A stretch of 64,000 bases of DNA from Nocardia macrotermitis (GTDB taxonomy: Bacteria > Actinomycetota > Actinomycetes > Mycobacteriales > Mycobacteriaceae). This document shows positions 8,253 to 16,935 of the stretch, piece by piece; the first letter of the stretch is position 1, and every line of letters begins with the position of its first letter. The notes under the pieces were generated by a model. That model worked only from the letters and a program-made list of their open reading frames with translations, made no database searches and was not told the origin of the DNA. A program made the position numbers and the translations under genes. Location: NCBI RefSeq assembly GCF_009604405.1, contig NZ_WEGK01000012.1:1-64000 (forward strand), given 5' to 3'.

Positions 8253-9473
8253 CTATGTCGGTCGAATTGTCTTGTCGGACAGCATGTTTTCGATGAGGTC
8301 GACAGCGCGTGCGGTGCCGCCCTCGGCCAGTGCGTCGGCGCGCAGCCGTGCCGAGCGACGCGCCACCGCCGCGTCGCCGACCAGATCGTGCAGGGCCGCC
8401 CGCAGCGTCTCGGCGGTGGCCTGCGGGGTGTCGATGCGACGGGCGACGCCCAGTTCCACGAGCCGGTCGGCATTCATGAACTGTTCTGCGGCCTGGGGCA
8501 CCGCGATCATCGGGACACCCGCCAGCAGTCCTTCGCCGCAGCCGCCCATCCCTGCGTGCGTGACGAACGCGTCCGCTTGTTCGAGAATCTCGCGTTGCGG
8601 AACCCAGGAGTGCACCTCGACATTCGGCGGGATGTCGCCGAGTTCCCGCGGATCGGTGTACTTGCCGATCTGCAGGACCACGTGCCAGCCGGGCAGGTCG
8701 CCGTACGCTCGCAGGCACTGGCGGTAGAACTCCGGTTGCCGGGTGTACGCCGACCCCAGGGAGATCAGCAGCACGTGCTCCGCAGTCGCCGGACGAGTCC
8801 AGTTCGCCGCGCTCGCACGCAGATCGAAGCACGGTCCGACGAAGGTGACCGTGTCGGTGTCGACCCGGTCGGCGTGCGGCTGCATCGCCCGGGTGATCAG
8901 CGCCAGGGTGTTCGCGGGACGGCCGGAGAAGGTGTCGACGTCGCTGGTGACCGCGCCACAGTCGGCCAGCCACCGCGCGAACTTCGCCCGGTAGGCGTCG
9001 GCGCCCGGCAGCTGCCACAGGTTCGCCGCGACCTCCCCGTCGTAGCCCTCCCACGCCACGAATGCCGGGGACAGTTGCAGGACGGGCCGCTGCTGCGATT
9101 CGGCGAGAGCGCGTGCGGCGTAGGCGCCGATGTCGTAGAGGTACAGGTCCGCCGGATCGTGGTCGTAGGTGGCGCGCAACCGGGGAAGGGTCCGGATGGC
9201 GTCGTCGAGGAACAGGCCCATCGCGGCGATCGGGTCGTCGGGCCAATCATTGTCGGCGACAGGCAGTTCCGACTTGTTCGGGACGAGTTCGGCGCCGGTG
9301 CCCGCGATGAGCTCGGCCACCGCCGGGTCGTTGGCGTAGGTCACGCGGTGCCCGCGGGCCACCAACTCGCGGATGATCTCGAGACTGGGCAGGACGTGGC
9401 TGACGGCGGGGATGCCGACCATCGCGATGTGGGTGCGGCGGCGGGATACGGAAGGCATGGGGATCTCACTCAT
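8253..9473 (-). CDS. GT1 macrolide-type (MGT) glycosyltransferase
   Basis: A 406-residue GT-B enzyme likely transferring a sugar from a nucleotide-sugar to a small hydrophobic acceptor. The N-terminal acceptor domain starts HIAMVGIPAVSHVLPSLEI with the catalytic-type His. The C-terminal donor domain has EVHSWVPQREILEQADAFVTHAGMGG and GVPMIAVPQAAEQFMNADRLVELGVAR, the UGT/MGT donor signature. Relatives glycosylate macrolides or rifamycins as self-protection or detoxification, and others glycosylate lipids. No rifamycin-associated element was seen upstream, so the substrate is open. Its stop lies close to the ECF41 sigma gene. Confidence 0.9.
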   Translation of the reverse strand: MSEIPMPSVSRRRTHIAMVGIPAVSHVLPSLEIIRELVARGHRVTYANDPAVAELIAGTGAELVPNKSELPVADNDWPDDPIAAMGLFLDDAIRTLPRLRATYDHDPADLYLYDIGAYAARALAESQQRPVLQLSPAFVAWEGYDGEVAANLWQLPGADAYRAKFARWLADCGAVTSDVDTFSGRPANTLALITRAMQPHADRVDTDTVTFVGPCFDLRASAANWTRPATAEHVLLISLGSAYTRQPEFYRQCLRAYGDLPGWHVVLQIGKYTDPRELGDIPPNVEVHSWVPQREILEQADAFVTHAGMGGCGEGLLAGVPMIAVPQAAEQFMNADRLVELGVARRIDTPQATAETLRAALHDLVGDAAVARRSARLRADALAEGGTARAVDLIENMLSDKTIRPT

Positions 9474-9773
9474 TTCAGGTCTACGGCGAACACGACAATC
9501 CCGCGCGCGACGCTCTTCTAGGAGGCGCAGGTGGGTGCGAGATGGGGAAAGGAAGCCGGGGCCGCTGCCCCGACCCTGTCAGCTGTAGATCTGCTGGAAG
9601 CGCATTCCGGCGACTCTAGCCGCGATCATGCATCAGGGCATCGCAATTATTGGCGGGGCGGCGTCCTCCCGCGGAAACTCGCAAAGCCCTCGTTGAAGCG
9701 CTCCCGGCTCGCGATCGGCACAGCGCTGTTCGGAGGTTCGATGGTCGCGTGAATTCCCTTGCTGGACAGTGGA
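9474..9773. other. Intergenic interval, no gene seen
   Basis: About 300 bases upstream of the glycosyltransferase and downstream of the thioesterase-like gene. It presumably contains the glycosyltransferase promoter. No convincing open frame, repeat or terminator was found. Confidence 0.4.
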
Positions 9774-10586
9774 TTACGACTGCGCGGGCGGCAGCGGCCG
9801 GACGGTGAGTGTCTGCTGAGCCTGCCCGACCGGGCCGCGGACGTCGTGCAGCACCGTACCGGTCAAGCCTTGCCCGGCATCACCGAAAACGACCGTCGTG
9901 TCCAGACCCGTCCACGACCCCTCGGGCTGCCGGTAGAAGTGGATGGTCAGATCGAGGTTCGGGAACATCCACTTCGTCGGCTCCTGCCGCACGGCGATCC
10001 CGTTGGCGGTGTCGACCAGCGCGACGAAAGAGGCCAGCGCCCCGGCGGATTCGCCCGCCACCAGCGGAAGTTGCGTGCCGACCCACGCGGTGGTCCGCCC
10101 CGGACGCGGCGGTGCGACGGGCCGGGTATCCAGCGAGGCGATGTAGCCGCCCGGCCACACCGAGGTCAGCGGCCACGAATCCAGCGATTCCGGTGCGGGA
10201 AGCCGATCCGGTTCGCCGCCCGCTACCGCGGCGGTGTCCTGACTCTGCATGTACCAGGCCCGCGCGGTCACCGTCTCGCGACCGCCGATGGTGACCGTCG
10301 CCTGCATGAGTTCGATGGTGCGTCCGGGCCGAATGGTCCGCACATCGATATCGAACTCCTGCACCCCGATCTTGCCCAGAATGTCGAACCCGATCCGGCT
10401 CATCACCAGGCCCGACCGCTGCTCACGCGCCTGGAACCGCTCGATCTCGTGCACGATCAGACCACCCAGCGGACTGAAATGTTGCTCGTCGTCCGCCCAA
10501 GCCCCACCCGCATGCGAAGTGGGCACGAACCGGCCCTCGCCGACGCGCACGAAATAACTGTCCTGGGTCCCGGTCGTCTCAGTCAC
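9774..10586 (-). CDS. Thioesterase-superfamily (double hotdog) protein
   Basis: A 270-residue protein of the acyl-CoA thioesterase-like family (TesB/4HBT_3 type). The N-terminal half contains WADDEQHFSPLGGLIVHEIE and MSRIGFDILGKIGVQEFDIDVRTIRPGRTIELMQATV, matching a hotdog beta-sheet. The C-terminal half repeats the fold (WMFPNLDLTIHFYRQPEGSWTGLDTTVVFGDAGQGLTGTVLHD). Such proteins hydrolyse acyl-CoAs or act in lipid turnover; the exact substrate is unknown. It stands alone between the glycosyltransferase and a 45-bp repeat array. Confidence 0.85.
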   Translation of the reverse strand: MTETTGTQDSYFVRVGEGRFVPTSHAGGAWADDEQHFSPLGGLIVHEIERFQAREQRSGLVMSRIGFDILGKIGVQEFDIDVRTIRPGRTIELMQATVTIGGRETVTARAWYMQSQDTAAVAGGEPDRLPAPESLDSWPLTSVWPGGYIASLDTRPVAPPRPGRTTAWVGTQLPLVAGESAGALASFVALVDTANGIAVRQEPTKWMFPNLDLTIHFYRQPEGSWTGLDTTVVFGDAGQGLTGTVLHDVRGPVGQAQQTLTVRPLPPAQS

Positions 10587-10726
10587 CGTCCCAACCTACG
10601 ACCACGCTCGCAACCACCAACCGCCACCTGCTGTTCCCGGTCTGGCACCGTGTTGCTCGCTGCTTCAACCTCTCGGCTGGTTCGAGCGATGCGGGTCGTC
10701 GAGCGCTCTCGGTACGGACGTTACCG

Positions 10727-11009
10727 CTCGCCGGTTGATGAGGCGTTGCTGCATCCGATCAGGCGATGTCGTTCGCCGGTTGGCGAGGAGTTGCGGGACC
10801 CGAATGGACGATGCGGCTCGCCGGTTGGCGAGGCGTTGCGGGACCCGAATGGACGATGCCGCTCGCCGGTTGGCGAGGCGTTGCGGGACCCGAATGGACG
10901 ATGCCGCTCGCCGGTTGATGAGGCGTTGCAGGACCCGAACGGACGATGCCGCTCGCCGATTGGCGAGACGTTGCTGAACCCGATCAGGCTGCGCCACTCA
11001 CCGATTCGG
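10727..11009. repeat. 45-bp tandem repeat array, six full copies plus a partial
   Basis: Units begin at 10727, 10772, 10817, 10862, 10907 and 10952, with a partial unit at 10997. The third and fourth units are identical; the others differ at a few positions. The conserved head CTCGCCGGTTGGCGAG is a 6-bp stem around GGTT, so each unit can form a small hairpin. Because 45 is divisible by 3, frames on both strands stay open and mimic 15-residue repeat proteins. The last unit crosses the stop codon of the leftward GntR gene, so the array is transcribed as its 3' region. Confidence 0.9.
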
Positions 11010-11748
11010 GTGGGGTGGTGACGAGTTCGGCGAATCGGTGGACCACTCGTTCGTGGAAGGTGGTGAACAGGTGCTCGAATTGTTCGATCTGGGCGGGCGA
11101 GGGGGAGGAACCGGCCTCCCATACCGCGGCGAGGGCGCGCCATACCCGGACGTGCAACTGGGGGCCGACGGCGTAGTACGCCGCGACGGCTTCGGGGACC
11201 TCGGCGATCATCTCGCCGATGCTGTTCAGGACCGCACGTTGCATGGTGTGGCCGAGCGCGCCGAGCAATCGGCGGACCAGTGCGACCTCGGCGGCGAGCA
11301 TGCGCGACGGGTCCGGATCTGCTTCGCGCGCAAGCGATTCCAGTGTGTCGATATCGTGTTCGAGGGTGGGGTGATCGATGCGTTGGCGAGCGGCGGTGTA
11401 GGAGAGCAGGGCATCGAACAGGATCTGCCGCTCCATCGTGACGATGTCGCCGAACATCTCGATCGCCAGGTCGGGGGTGGGCATGGACAGGCGGAACAGC
11501 CTGCGGTACACCTCGACGCCGCCCTCCTCGCGCACATCGCGGATGGTGAACCCCTTGCCGCGGCGCGCGTGCGCGAAGCCGTACGATTCGAGGCGGCCCA
11601 GAATCAGTTGTGCCGTAGCGCGATTCATTCCGAATTCCTCGGCGACCCCGCGTACCGAGGGCATCAGATCGCCGGGTGCGTACCGGCCCGATGCGACCCG
11701 GCGCGCCAGTTCGTCGGCGACATCGGCGACCACCGTCCGCCTTGCCAT
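10984..11748 (-). CDS. GntR-family transcriptional regulator
   Basis: A 254-residue regulator. The winged-helix N-terminus (about residues 1-70: LARRVASGRYAPGDLMPSVR, FGMNRATAQLILGRLESYGF, RRGKGFTIRD) is typical of GntR. The C-terminal 180 residues are all-helical and FCD/FadR-like (READPDPSRMLAAEVALVRRLL, HTMQRAVLNSIGEM), the ligand-binding part in this class. Its 3' end merges into the 45-bp repeat array. No metabolic operon is next to it, so the effector is unknown. Confidence 0.88.
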   Translation of the reverse strand: MARRTVVADVADELARRVASGRYAPGDLMPSVRGVAEEFGMNRATAQLILGRLESYGFAHARRGKGFTIRDVREEGGVEVYRRLFRLSMPTPDLAIEMFGDIVTMERQILFDALLSYTAARQRIDHPTLEHDIDTLESLAREADPDPSRMLAAEVALVRRLLGALGHTMQRAVLNSIGEMIAEVPEAVAAYYAVGPQLHVRVWRALAAVWEAGSSPSPAQIEQFEHLFTTFHERVVHRFAELVTTPPESVSGAA

Positions 11749-11876
11749 CGCGCCTCAGCCTTTCCGCGACATCCCCCGCCACAACCAATTTCGTGTCCGG
11801 GACAGTCTAAGTCGTGCGAGCCTTGCTTGCCGGGCGTCGGATTTTCCACGCTATCCGTCGGCGGTGGCTCGGTGAG

Positions 11877-12383
11877 CTATCTGGACGTGCGGGTACGCGG
11901 CCGAACGTGTTCGAAGATCAGGATCGTCTCGGTACTCGCCACCTCCGGACGGGCACTGAGGTGTTGCAGCACGAACCGGCGCAACCCCTCGGTATCGGCG
12001 GTGGCCACATGCACGAGGTAATCGTCGGCCCCGGCGATGAAATACACGTTCATCACCTCGTCGAGCGCGGCGAGTTGCTCGCCGAATTCGGCCAGGTGCG
12101 GGCGGGCACCGGCCTGCACCCGCACCGCGATCATGGCTTGCAGGCTGCGGCCCAGCGCCACCGGATCGATGTCGGCGTGAAAACCCCGGATGACGCCGCG
12201 TTCGACCAGTGAGCGGACCCGGCCCAGACAGGTCGAGGGCGCGATACCGGCCGCGGCGGCCAGCGCGTGGTTGGTGATCCGGCCGTCGCGGGACAGTTCG
12301 TCGAGCAGGATGTGGTCGACGTCGTCGAGTGCGGCGGGCGTGCGTGCCGGACGTGCTGCGGAGGGCTGATCGGTCTTGCGCAT
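11877..12383 (-). CDS. Lrp/AsnC-family transcriptional regulator
   Basis: A 168-residue feast/famine regulator. The HTH lies at about residues 22-75 (LDDVDHILLDELSRDGRIT, AAAAGIAPSTCLGRVRSLVERGVIRGF). It is followed by the RAM ligand-binding domain (AMIAVRVQAGARPHLAEF, YFIAGADDYLVHVA). I moved the start from an upstream codon to the ATG at 12383 because the extra 32 residues are Arg-rich and cover a likely operator. Two near-palindromic boxes 30 bp apart lie directly upstream, suggesting autoregulation. It is divergent from a MarR-MFS operon. Confidence 0.9.
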   Translation of the reverse strand: MRKTDQPSAARPARTPAALDDVDHILLDELSRDGRITNHALAAAAGIAPSTCLGRVRSLVERGVIRGFHADIDPVALGRSLQAMIAVRVQAGARPHLAEFGEQLAALDEVMNVYFIAGADDYLVHVATADTEGLRRFVLQHLSARPEVASTETILIFEHVRPRTRTSR

Positions 12384-12398
12384 ACTGTCGACGATAGA

Positions 12399-12439
12399 GA
12401 AGATCCTTCGGCCCATCCGGACATATCGGAAGATCCTTC
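12399..12439 (-). promoter_or_regulatory. Paired GAAGATCCTTC boxes, probable Lrp operator
   Basis: The 11-mer GAAGATCCTTC (GAAG/CTTC arms around ATC) occurs at 12399-12409 and 12429-12439, exactly 30 bp apart, starting 16 bases upstream of the Lrp/AsnC start. Spacing near three helical turns fits an octameric Lrp-type protein contacting one face of DNA. Confidence 0.6.
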
Positions 12440-12487
12440 GCGTCTGTGTGACTGCGCGGGCGCGCGTGACATTCGACAAGGTATTCA

Positions 12488-12511
12488 GTCCAAACTGGAC
12501 AGTTCAAACTG
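12488..12511 (+). promoter_or_regulatory. Two abutting palindromes upstream of marR
   Basis: GTCCA-AAC-TGGAC (12488-12500) and CAGTT-CA-AACTG (12500-12511) share one base and end 19 bases before the MarR-family start. They share a CAAACTG core, as expected for MarR dimers bound side by side and repressing their own operon. Confidence 0.55.
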
Positions 12512-12530
12512 ATTAGCTTAACGTAAAAGC

Positions 12531-12986
12531 ATGGACCAGACCCCTGGAGATGTCTCCGAATCCGCCGTGCGCGCCTCGCGCGAACTGCGGACCGCGGTCG
12601 GCCGCCTCCGTCGCCGTCTGAACGAACTCGCCGACAACCGCGAGCTCACCCCGACGCAGACCGCGGTGCTGAGCCGACTCGGCAAACAGGGTGACGCGTC
12701 GGCCAGCGAACTGGCCGCGGCCGAGCGGGTGCGCCCGCAATCCATGGCCGCCACCCTCGCCGTCCTCGACGAACGGGGTCTGATCCACCGCCGCCCCGAT
12801 CCGCGGGACGGCCGCAAACAGCTGGTGTCGTTGAGTCCCGCCGGCCGTGCGATCTTCGAGGATCGATCCCGGAGCGGGCAGGAGTGGCTGGCCAGGCAAC
12901 TGGAGGACAACTTCACCGAAGCCGAGCGGACCACGATCCTCGAGGCCGCGGCCCTGATGGAACGGCTGATCCAGCTCGATTCGTGA
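12531..12986 (+). CDS. MarR-family transcriptional regulator
   Basis: A 151-residue winged-helix repressor. Recognition region: LTPTQTAVLSRLGKQGDASASELAAAERVRPQSMAATLAVLDERGLI. Wing: RRPDPRDGRKQLVSLSPAGRA, the MarR DxRDGR signature. The gene is 12 bases upstream of an MFS transporter gene in the same direction, so it probably represses that exporter and itself; small lipophilic ligands would release it. Palindromic operators lie just upstream. Confidence 0.93.
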   Translation: MDQTPGDVSESAVRASRELRTAVGRLRRRLNELADNRELTPTQTAVLSRLGKQGDASASELAAAERVRPQSMAATLAVLDERGLIHRRPDPRDGRKQLVSLSPAGRAIFEDRSRSGQEWLARQLEDNFTEAERTTILEAAALMERLIQLDS

Positions 12987-12998
12987 CGAGGTGAGCTC

Positions 12999-14432
12999 TT
13001 GACCGCAGTACTGGAACGCGTCGCCGCGCCGTTGCGGCGCATCCACCGCGACGACAACGGATTCGACCGCAAACTCATCGCCCCGATGGTGCTCGGGTCG
13101 ATCCTGAATCCGATCAACTCCTCGATCATCGCGGTATCGCTGGTGCCGATCGGACGCGCGTTCGGTGCGCCGCCCGCGCAGACGGCCTGGCTGATCTCGG
13201 CGCTGTACCTGGCCACGGCCGTCGGACAACCGGTCGTCGGGCGGCTGGTGGATCTGTACGGTCCCCGCCGACTGTTCCTCGCGGGCACCGCGTTGACCGG
13301 AATCGCCGGTGTGCTGGGCACTTTCGCGCCGAACCTGGGGGTGCTCATCCTCGCGCGGGTGATCCTCGGATTCGGCACCTGCGCGGGATATCCCTCGGCG
13401 ATGTATCTGCTGCGCAGCGAGTCCGAACGCAGTGGTAAGGACAGCCCCGGCGGCATCCTGACGCTGTTGGCGGTGGCGAATCAGACGATCTCGGTGATCG
13501 GCCCGTCGCTGGGCGGGGTGCTGATCGGTCTGGGTGGCTGGCGCACCACGTTCGCGGTGAACCTGCCACTGGCCGTCGCCGGATTCGTGCTCGGCTGGTT
13601 GCGGTTCCCGAATGCGGATGTGCGGCAAGGCGATTCGCGCTCGCTGTCCCGGATCGACTTCGCGGGGATCGTGGCGTTCGCCGGGATGCTGGTCGCGCTG
13701 CTGCTGTTCGTGATGACCCCGCGGGTGTCGAATCTGTATCTGCTCGCGATCAGTGCGGTGTGCGCGGTCGCGTTGGTGATACGGGAGTTGCGCGCCGCCG
13801 AACCGTTCATCGATCTGCGCGTGCTCGGCGGTAATCTACCGCTGGTCGCCACCTATGCGCGGACCGTGCTCGCGGCCACGGTCACCTACTGCTACCTGTA
13901 CGGATTCACCCAGTGGCTGGAGGAGGGGCGAGGGTTGAGCGCGTCGGTGGCCGGGCTGGTGCTGCTGCCGACGTTCGTGACCGCGATTCTGGTTTCCACC
14001 ACGACCGGCCGTGGCCCGCGGATTCGCGGCAAGCTCGTGGTCGGCGCGCTGGTCCAGCTGATCAGCGGTGCGCTACTGCTGCTGACGCACGGTGCCACGG
14101 CGATCTGGCTGCTGCTCGGGTTCGCGCTGGTGGTCGGCGTACCGCAGGGTCTGCTCAATCTGGCCAATCAGAACGCGGTGTATCACCAGGCCGATCCGAC
14201 GCGGATGGGTTCCTCCGCGGGGTTGCTGCGGACGTTCACGTACCTCGGCGCGCTCATCGCCTCCAGCGCCAACGGCGCGTTCTTCCCCGTCACCGCGAAT
14301 ACCGCCGGACTGCACGATCTCGGATTGTTCGTGCTGGTCGTATCGGGTGTGCTGCTCGTGGTGACCGTGCTGGATCGCTCGCTCGCCCGGGTCGGCCGGA
14401 CGGGAACCGGCGAAACGCCACGAAATAGCTGA
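12999..14432 (+). CDS. MFS transporter, probable drug exporter under MarR control
   Basis: A 477-residue, 14-helix-type MFS protein. Helix 1 region: PMVLGSILNPINSSIIAVSLVPIGRAF. Motif A: GRLVDLYGPRRLFLAG. The central part has GPSLGGVLIGLGGWRTTFAVNLP (motif C-like). TTG at 12999 is the likely start, 8 bases after GAGGTGAG, and gives a short cytoplasmic N-terminus. Forms an operon with the MarR gene; a GC-rich hairpin terminator follows about 50 bases after its stop. Confidence 0.9.
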   Translation: MTAVLERVAAPLRRIHRDDNGFDRKLIAPMVLGSILNPINSSIIAVSLVPIGRAFGAPPAQTAWLISALYLATAVGQPVVGRLVDLYGPRRLFLAGTALTGIAGVLGTFAPNLGVLILARVILGFGTCAGYPSAMYLLRSESERSGKDSPGGILTLLAVANQTISVIGPSLGGVLIGLGGWRTTFAVNLPLAVAGFVLGWLRFPNADVRQGDSRSLSRIDFAGIVAFAGMLVALLLFVMTPRVSNLYLLAISAVCAVALVIRELRAAEPFIDLRVLGGNLPLVATYARTVLAATVTYCYLYGFTQWLEEGRGLSASVAGLVLLPTFVTAILVSTTTGRGPRIRGKLVVGALVQLISGALLLLTHGATAIWLLLGFALVVGVPQGLLNLANQNAVYHQADPTRMGSSAGLLRTFTYLGALIASSANGAFFPVTANTAGLHDLGLFVLVVSGVLLVVTVLDRSLARVGRTGTGETPRNS

Positions 14433-14482
14433 ATGCTCGCTAAGCTCGCGGATGTCTCGATTGAACGGGACGGTTCGACAGG

Positions 14483-14517
14483 ACGGGCCGCGATTGCCCC
14501 CGCGGCCCGTTTCCTTG
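14483..14517 (+). terminator. Intrinsic terminator after the MarR-MFS operon
   Basis: ACGGGCCGCG and CGCGGCCCGT form a 10-bp stem with an 8-base loop and are followed by TTTCCTT. It lies about 50 bases after the MFS stop. The rest of the 340-base gap to 14773 holds one palindrome and no gene. Confidence 0.75.
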
Positions 14518-14658
14518 CCGGTCGTCAGTACTGGTAGGGATCTCGGTTCTGGTGGATTCCAATCCGGGTTCTGCACAATGGATTTCGATGTACATCGACG
14601 TGATCTATGGTGTGCGTGGCGATTTCCGGCCGCTGCCCGAGTGTCCCTGACCAGTGAA

Positions 14659-14675
14659 TGTGACCAGCTGTCACA
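14659..14675 (+). promoter_or_regulatory. 17-bp palindrome upstream of the DUF89 gene
   Basis: TGTGAC-CAGCT-GTCACA, about 100 bases upstream of the start at 14774. The outer TGTGA/TCACA halves resemble a CRP/FNR-family site, but the spacing is 7 rather than the usual 6 bases, so only a regulatory palindrome is claimed. Confidence 0.35.
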
Positions 14676-14773
14676 TCGAGTGTGCTGATCAGTAGCCATT
14701 GATTCATCGCCGTAATAGGGCTGCGGGAGGGCCGCCTCCACGCCGCGCGCACCGATGCGACAGGATCGACGGT

Positions 14774-15940
14774 ATGACCGTCGCGCCGCCGATTCTCGCC
14801 GGAGTCCCGGGTACCTTCGCGCACAGCGTATTCCACGACCGGCACCCCGTTCTCATCGATCAGGTCATCGCCGCGCACCCGTACGGACCCGCCCAGCGCG
14901 ACGCCCTGCATCGCCTGCTCGACGAGAGCCGCGACGGCCTGATCACCGAGCTGAACACCGCCGCACCGGACCTGCCGCAGTGGCTCGCGTGGGGCCGGGG
15001 GCTGTGGGGGCGGCCCTGGCGCGCGGCGTCGTTCCTGTGGGCCGAGAGCTATTTCTATCGCCGCCTGCTCGAGGCGGTCGGATACTTCGGTCCCGGCCCG
15101 TGGACCGGGGTCGATCCGTTCGCGCCCAAGAAATACGCCGAACTCGACACCCCACAGGTCGCCGCCGAACTCGCCGCCCTCGCCGATCTCTCGGCCGCAC
15201 CCGGCGACACCGCCCGCGACGCGCTGCTCGTCTCGGCACTGTGGGGCAATCAGGCCGATCTGGGCTTCCGCCTCACCGCCGGTCCGGGCGCCCGCACCGG
15301 CCTGCTGGTCGACGACAGCGCGAAACTGTGGGCCGCACTGGATGATTCGCGCGAACAGACGGTCTGCCTGATCGCCGACAACGCCGGCCGCGAACTCCTG
15401 CCCGACCTGGTCCTGGCCGATCACCTGCTCACCACGGGCCTGGCCGCGCGCATCACGCTCTACCTCAAACCACAGCCGTACTACGTCTCCGACGCCACCC
15501 CGCACGATCTACGGGCCGTCCTTCGGCTGCTGCGCACCTCCGCCGATCCGGAGCCCCAACGCATCGGGCAGCGCCTGTGGCAGGCGATCGCCGAGGACCG
15601 CCTCATCCCACGCACACACGAATTCTTCTGCGCCCCACTGACATACCACGACCTACCCGACGACCTGACGGCCGAAATCGCCACCGCCACCATGACGATC
15701 CTCAAGGGCGACCTGAACTACCGCCGCCTCGTCGGCGACAACTACTGGCCCCCGACCACCCCCTTCACCACTCTGACCGCCTATTTCCCCTCCCCGGTCA
15801 CCGCCCTGCGCACCCTCAAATGCGATGTGGTCACCGGCTTGCCCGACGGCCGCGCCGCCGAACTCGACGCGACCGATCCGTCCTGGCGCACCAGCGGCGA
15901 CTATGCGGTCGTCCAGTGCGATACCGACCGCCGTTGGTAA
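14774..15940 (+). CDS. DUF89/ARMT1-like damage-control phosphatase family protein
   Basis: A 388-residue cytoplasmic protein. Family marks are the metal/phosphate-binding segments VCLIADNAGRELLPDLVLADHLL (Asp-Asn pair) and ILKGDLNYRRLVGDNYWP near the C-terminus, with a helical N-terminal bundle. DUF89 enzymes are metal-dependent phosphatases that remove damaged phospho-metabolites such as sugar phosphates. The substrate of this actinobacterial branch is not known to me. The ATG at 14774 was preferred to an upstream codon whose extension is Arg/Pro rich. It is monocistronic or loosely followed by the glycosyltransferase-like gene. Confidence 0.85.
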   Translation: MTVAPPILAGVPGTFAHSVFHDRHPVLIDQVIAAHPYGPAQRDALHRLLDESRDGLITELNTAAPDLPQWLAWGRGLWGRPWRAASFLWAESYFYRRLLEAVGYFGPGPWTGVDPFAPKKYAELDTPQVAAELAALADLSAAPGDTARDALLVSALWGNQADLGFRLTAGPGARTGLLVDDSAKLWAALDDSREQTVCLIADNAGRELLPDLVLADHLLTTGLAARITLYLKPQPYYVSDATPHDLRAVLRLLRTSADPEPQRIGQRLWQAIAEDRLIPRTHEFFCAPLTYHDLPDDLTAEIATATMTILKGDLNYRRLVGDNYWPPTTPFTTLTAYFPSPVTALRTLKCDVVTGLPDGRAAELDATDPSWRTSGDYAVVQCDTDRRW

Positions 15941-16003
15941 GGTTGCGCGCGGCCTCGAATACCTGTCAGCGGTGGTCTTCGAGGTGAGAGGGAAGGAAAA
16001 GGT

Positions 16004-16909
16004 GTGACGGATCGAAGCGCTGGGAATCTCGTCGCCGACGACGTCCGGTCGCCGAATACGGACGGGCGGCACAACCGTATTTGTGTGATCTACCATTATT
16101 TCGAGGCGGATCGGGAATACCGGGAGAATCTGTCTCATTTCCTGACGTTCGGGATAGTGCCCGAAGTCGATTACGTGGTGGTGCTCTCGGGCTCGTGCTC
16201 GCTGCGGCTGCCCGAACTGCCGAACATCCGCTATGTCACCGCACCGAATCACAACCGCGACTACGGCGGGCATTCGGTCGCGCTGCACCGCGCGGTGACG
16301 ATCGAGCAGTACACGCACTTCATCTTCGTCAATTCCTCGGTGCGCGGACCCTACCTGCCCGCCTACAGCGACAAGCCTTGGTACGAAGCGTTTCTCGGCC
16401 TGCTCGACGAGGAGGTCGGTCTGGTCGGCGCGACCATCAACATCCTGAGTCCCGACTCGCCGCACTCGAAGGTATTTCAGCTCCGGCACGGCGGCACCCC
16501 GCCGTTCACGCATGTCCAATCGATGATTTACGCGATGCCGCGCGCGGTGCTCGTCCAGTTGCTCGCCGCGGGAATGTTCGACCCGAACCAGGGCTCGCTG
16601 TCCCACATGGAGAACGTGGTCGACTACGAAATCCGGATGTCGCAACTGGTGATCGGTAGTGGACTCAATATCCGGTCGTTGCTGCCGGAATACAATACGA
16701 TCGATTACCGGCTACCGCACACCGAGATCAACCCCACCTCTCGGGAGGGCGATCCCTGCTATGCGGATCAATTCTTCGGACGCACCCTGCATCCGTACGA
16801 AACGATATTCATCAAGACCAATCGCGACATGTATCCGCCCGAATTTTTCGCCGCGCTCAGTCGATCGATGCAATTGGCGAGAAATACGCGTTCGGCCGCG
16901 ATCCGATAA
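16004..16909 (+). CDS. Putative glycosyltransferase (GT-A-like, rhamnan-synthesis-type)
   Basis: A 301-residue protein starting at GTG after a clear GGAAGGA ribosome site. The N-terminal half reads as a nucleotide-sugar binding fold: ICVIYHYFE, VDYVVVLSGSC, then NHNRDYGGHSVALHRAV. That last segment resembles the N-x-G-x-D-x-G loop of rhamnan synthesis F-like glycosyltransferases. It is followed by FIFVNSSVRGPYLPAY. No membrane segment is seen. The call is by motif resemblance only; a specific sugar or polymer cannot be named. Confidence 0.6.
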   Translation: MTDRSAGNLVADDVRSPNTDGRHNRICVIYHYFEADREYRENLSHFLTFGIVPEVDYVVVLSGSCSLRLPELPNIRYVTAPNHNRDYGGHSVALHRAVTIEQYTHFIFVNSSVRGPYLPAYSDKPWYEAFLGLLDEEVGLVGATINILSPDSPHSKVFQLRHGGTPPFTHVQSMIYAMPRAVLVQLLAAGMFDPNQGSLSHMENVVDYEIRMSQLVIGSGLNIRSLLPEYNTIDYRLPHTEINPTSREGDPCYADQFFGRTLHPYETIFIKTNRDMYPPEFFAALSRSMQLARNTRSAAIR

Positions 16910-16935
16910 TCGACCACGGGCAGTTCCGGGTACGG

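Noticed and set aside
9474..9600. Rifamycin-associated element upstream of the GT1 glycosyltransferase
   Set aside because: No matching inverted repeat was found, so a rifamycin-inactivating role is not claimed.
10665..10997. Repeat protein encoded by the 45-bp units
   Set aside because: Several frames on both strands are equally open because the period is a multiple of three; none has a convincing start or ribosome site.
10727..11009. Repeat array as a CRISPR
   Set aside because: There are no unique spacers; the units are contiguous 45-bp tandem copies and no cas genes are present.
14669..14675. TGTCACA as an ECF41 -35 element
   Set aside because: No CGTC follows at 16-18 bases, and the motif is part of a symmetrical palindrome.
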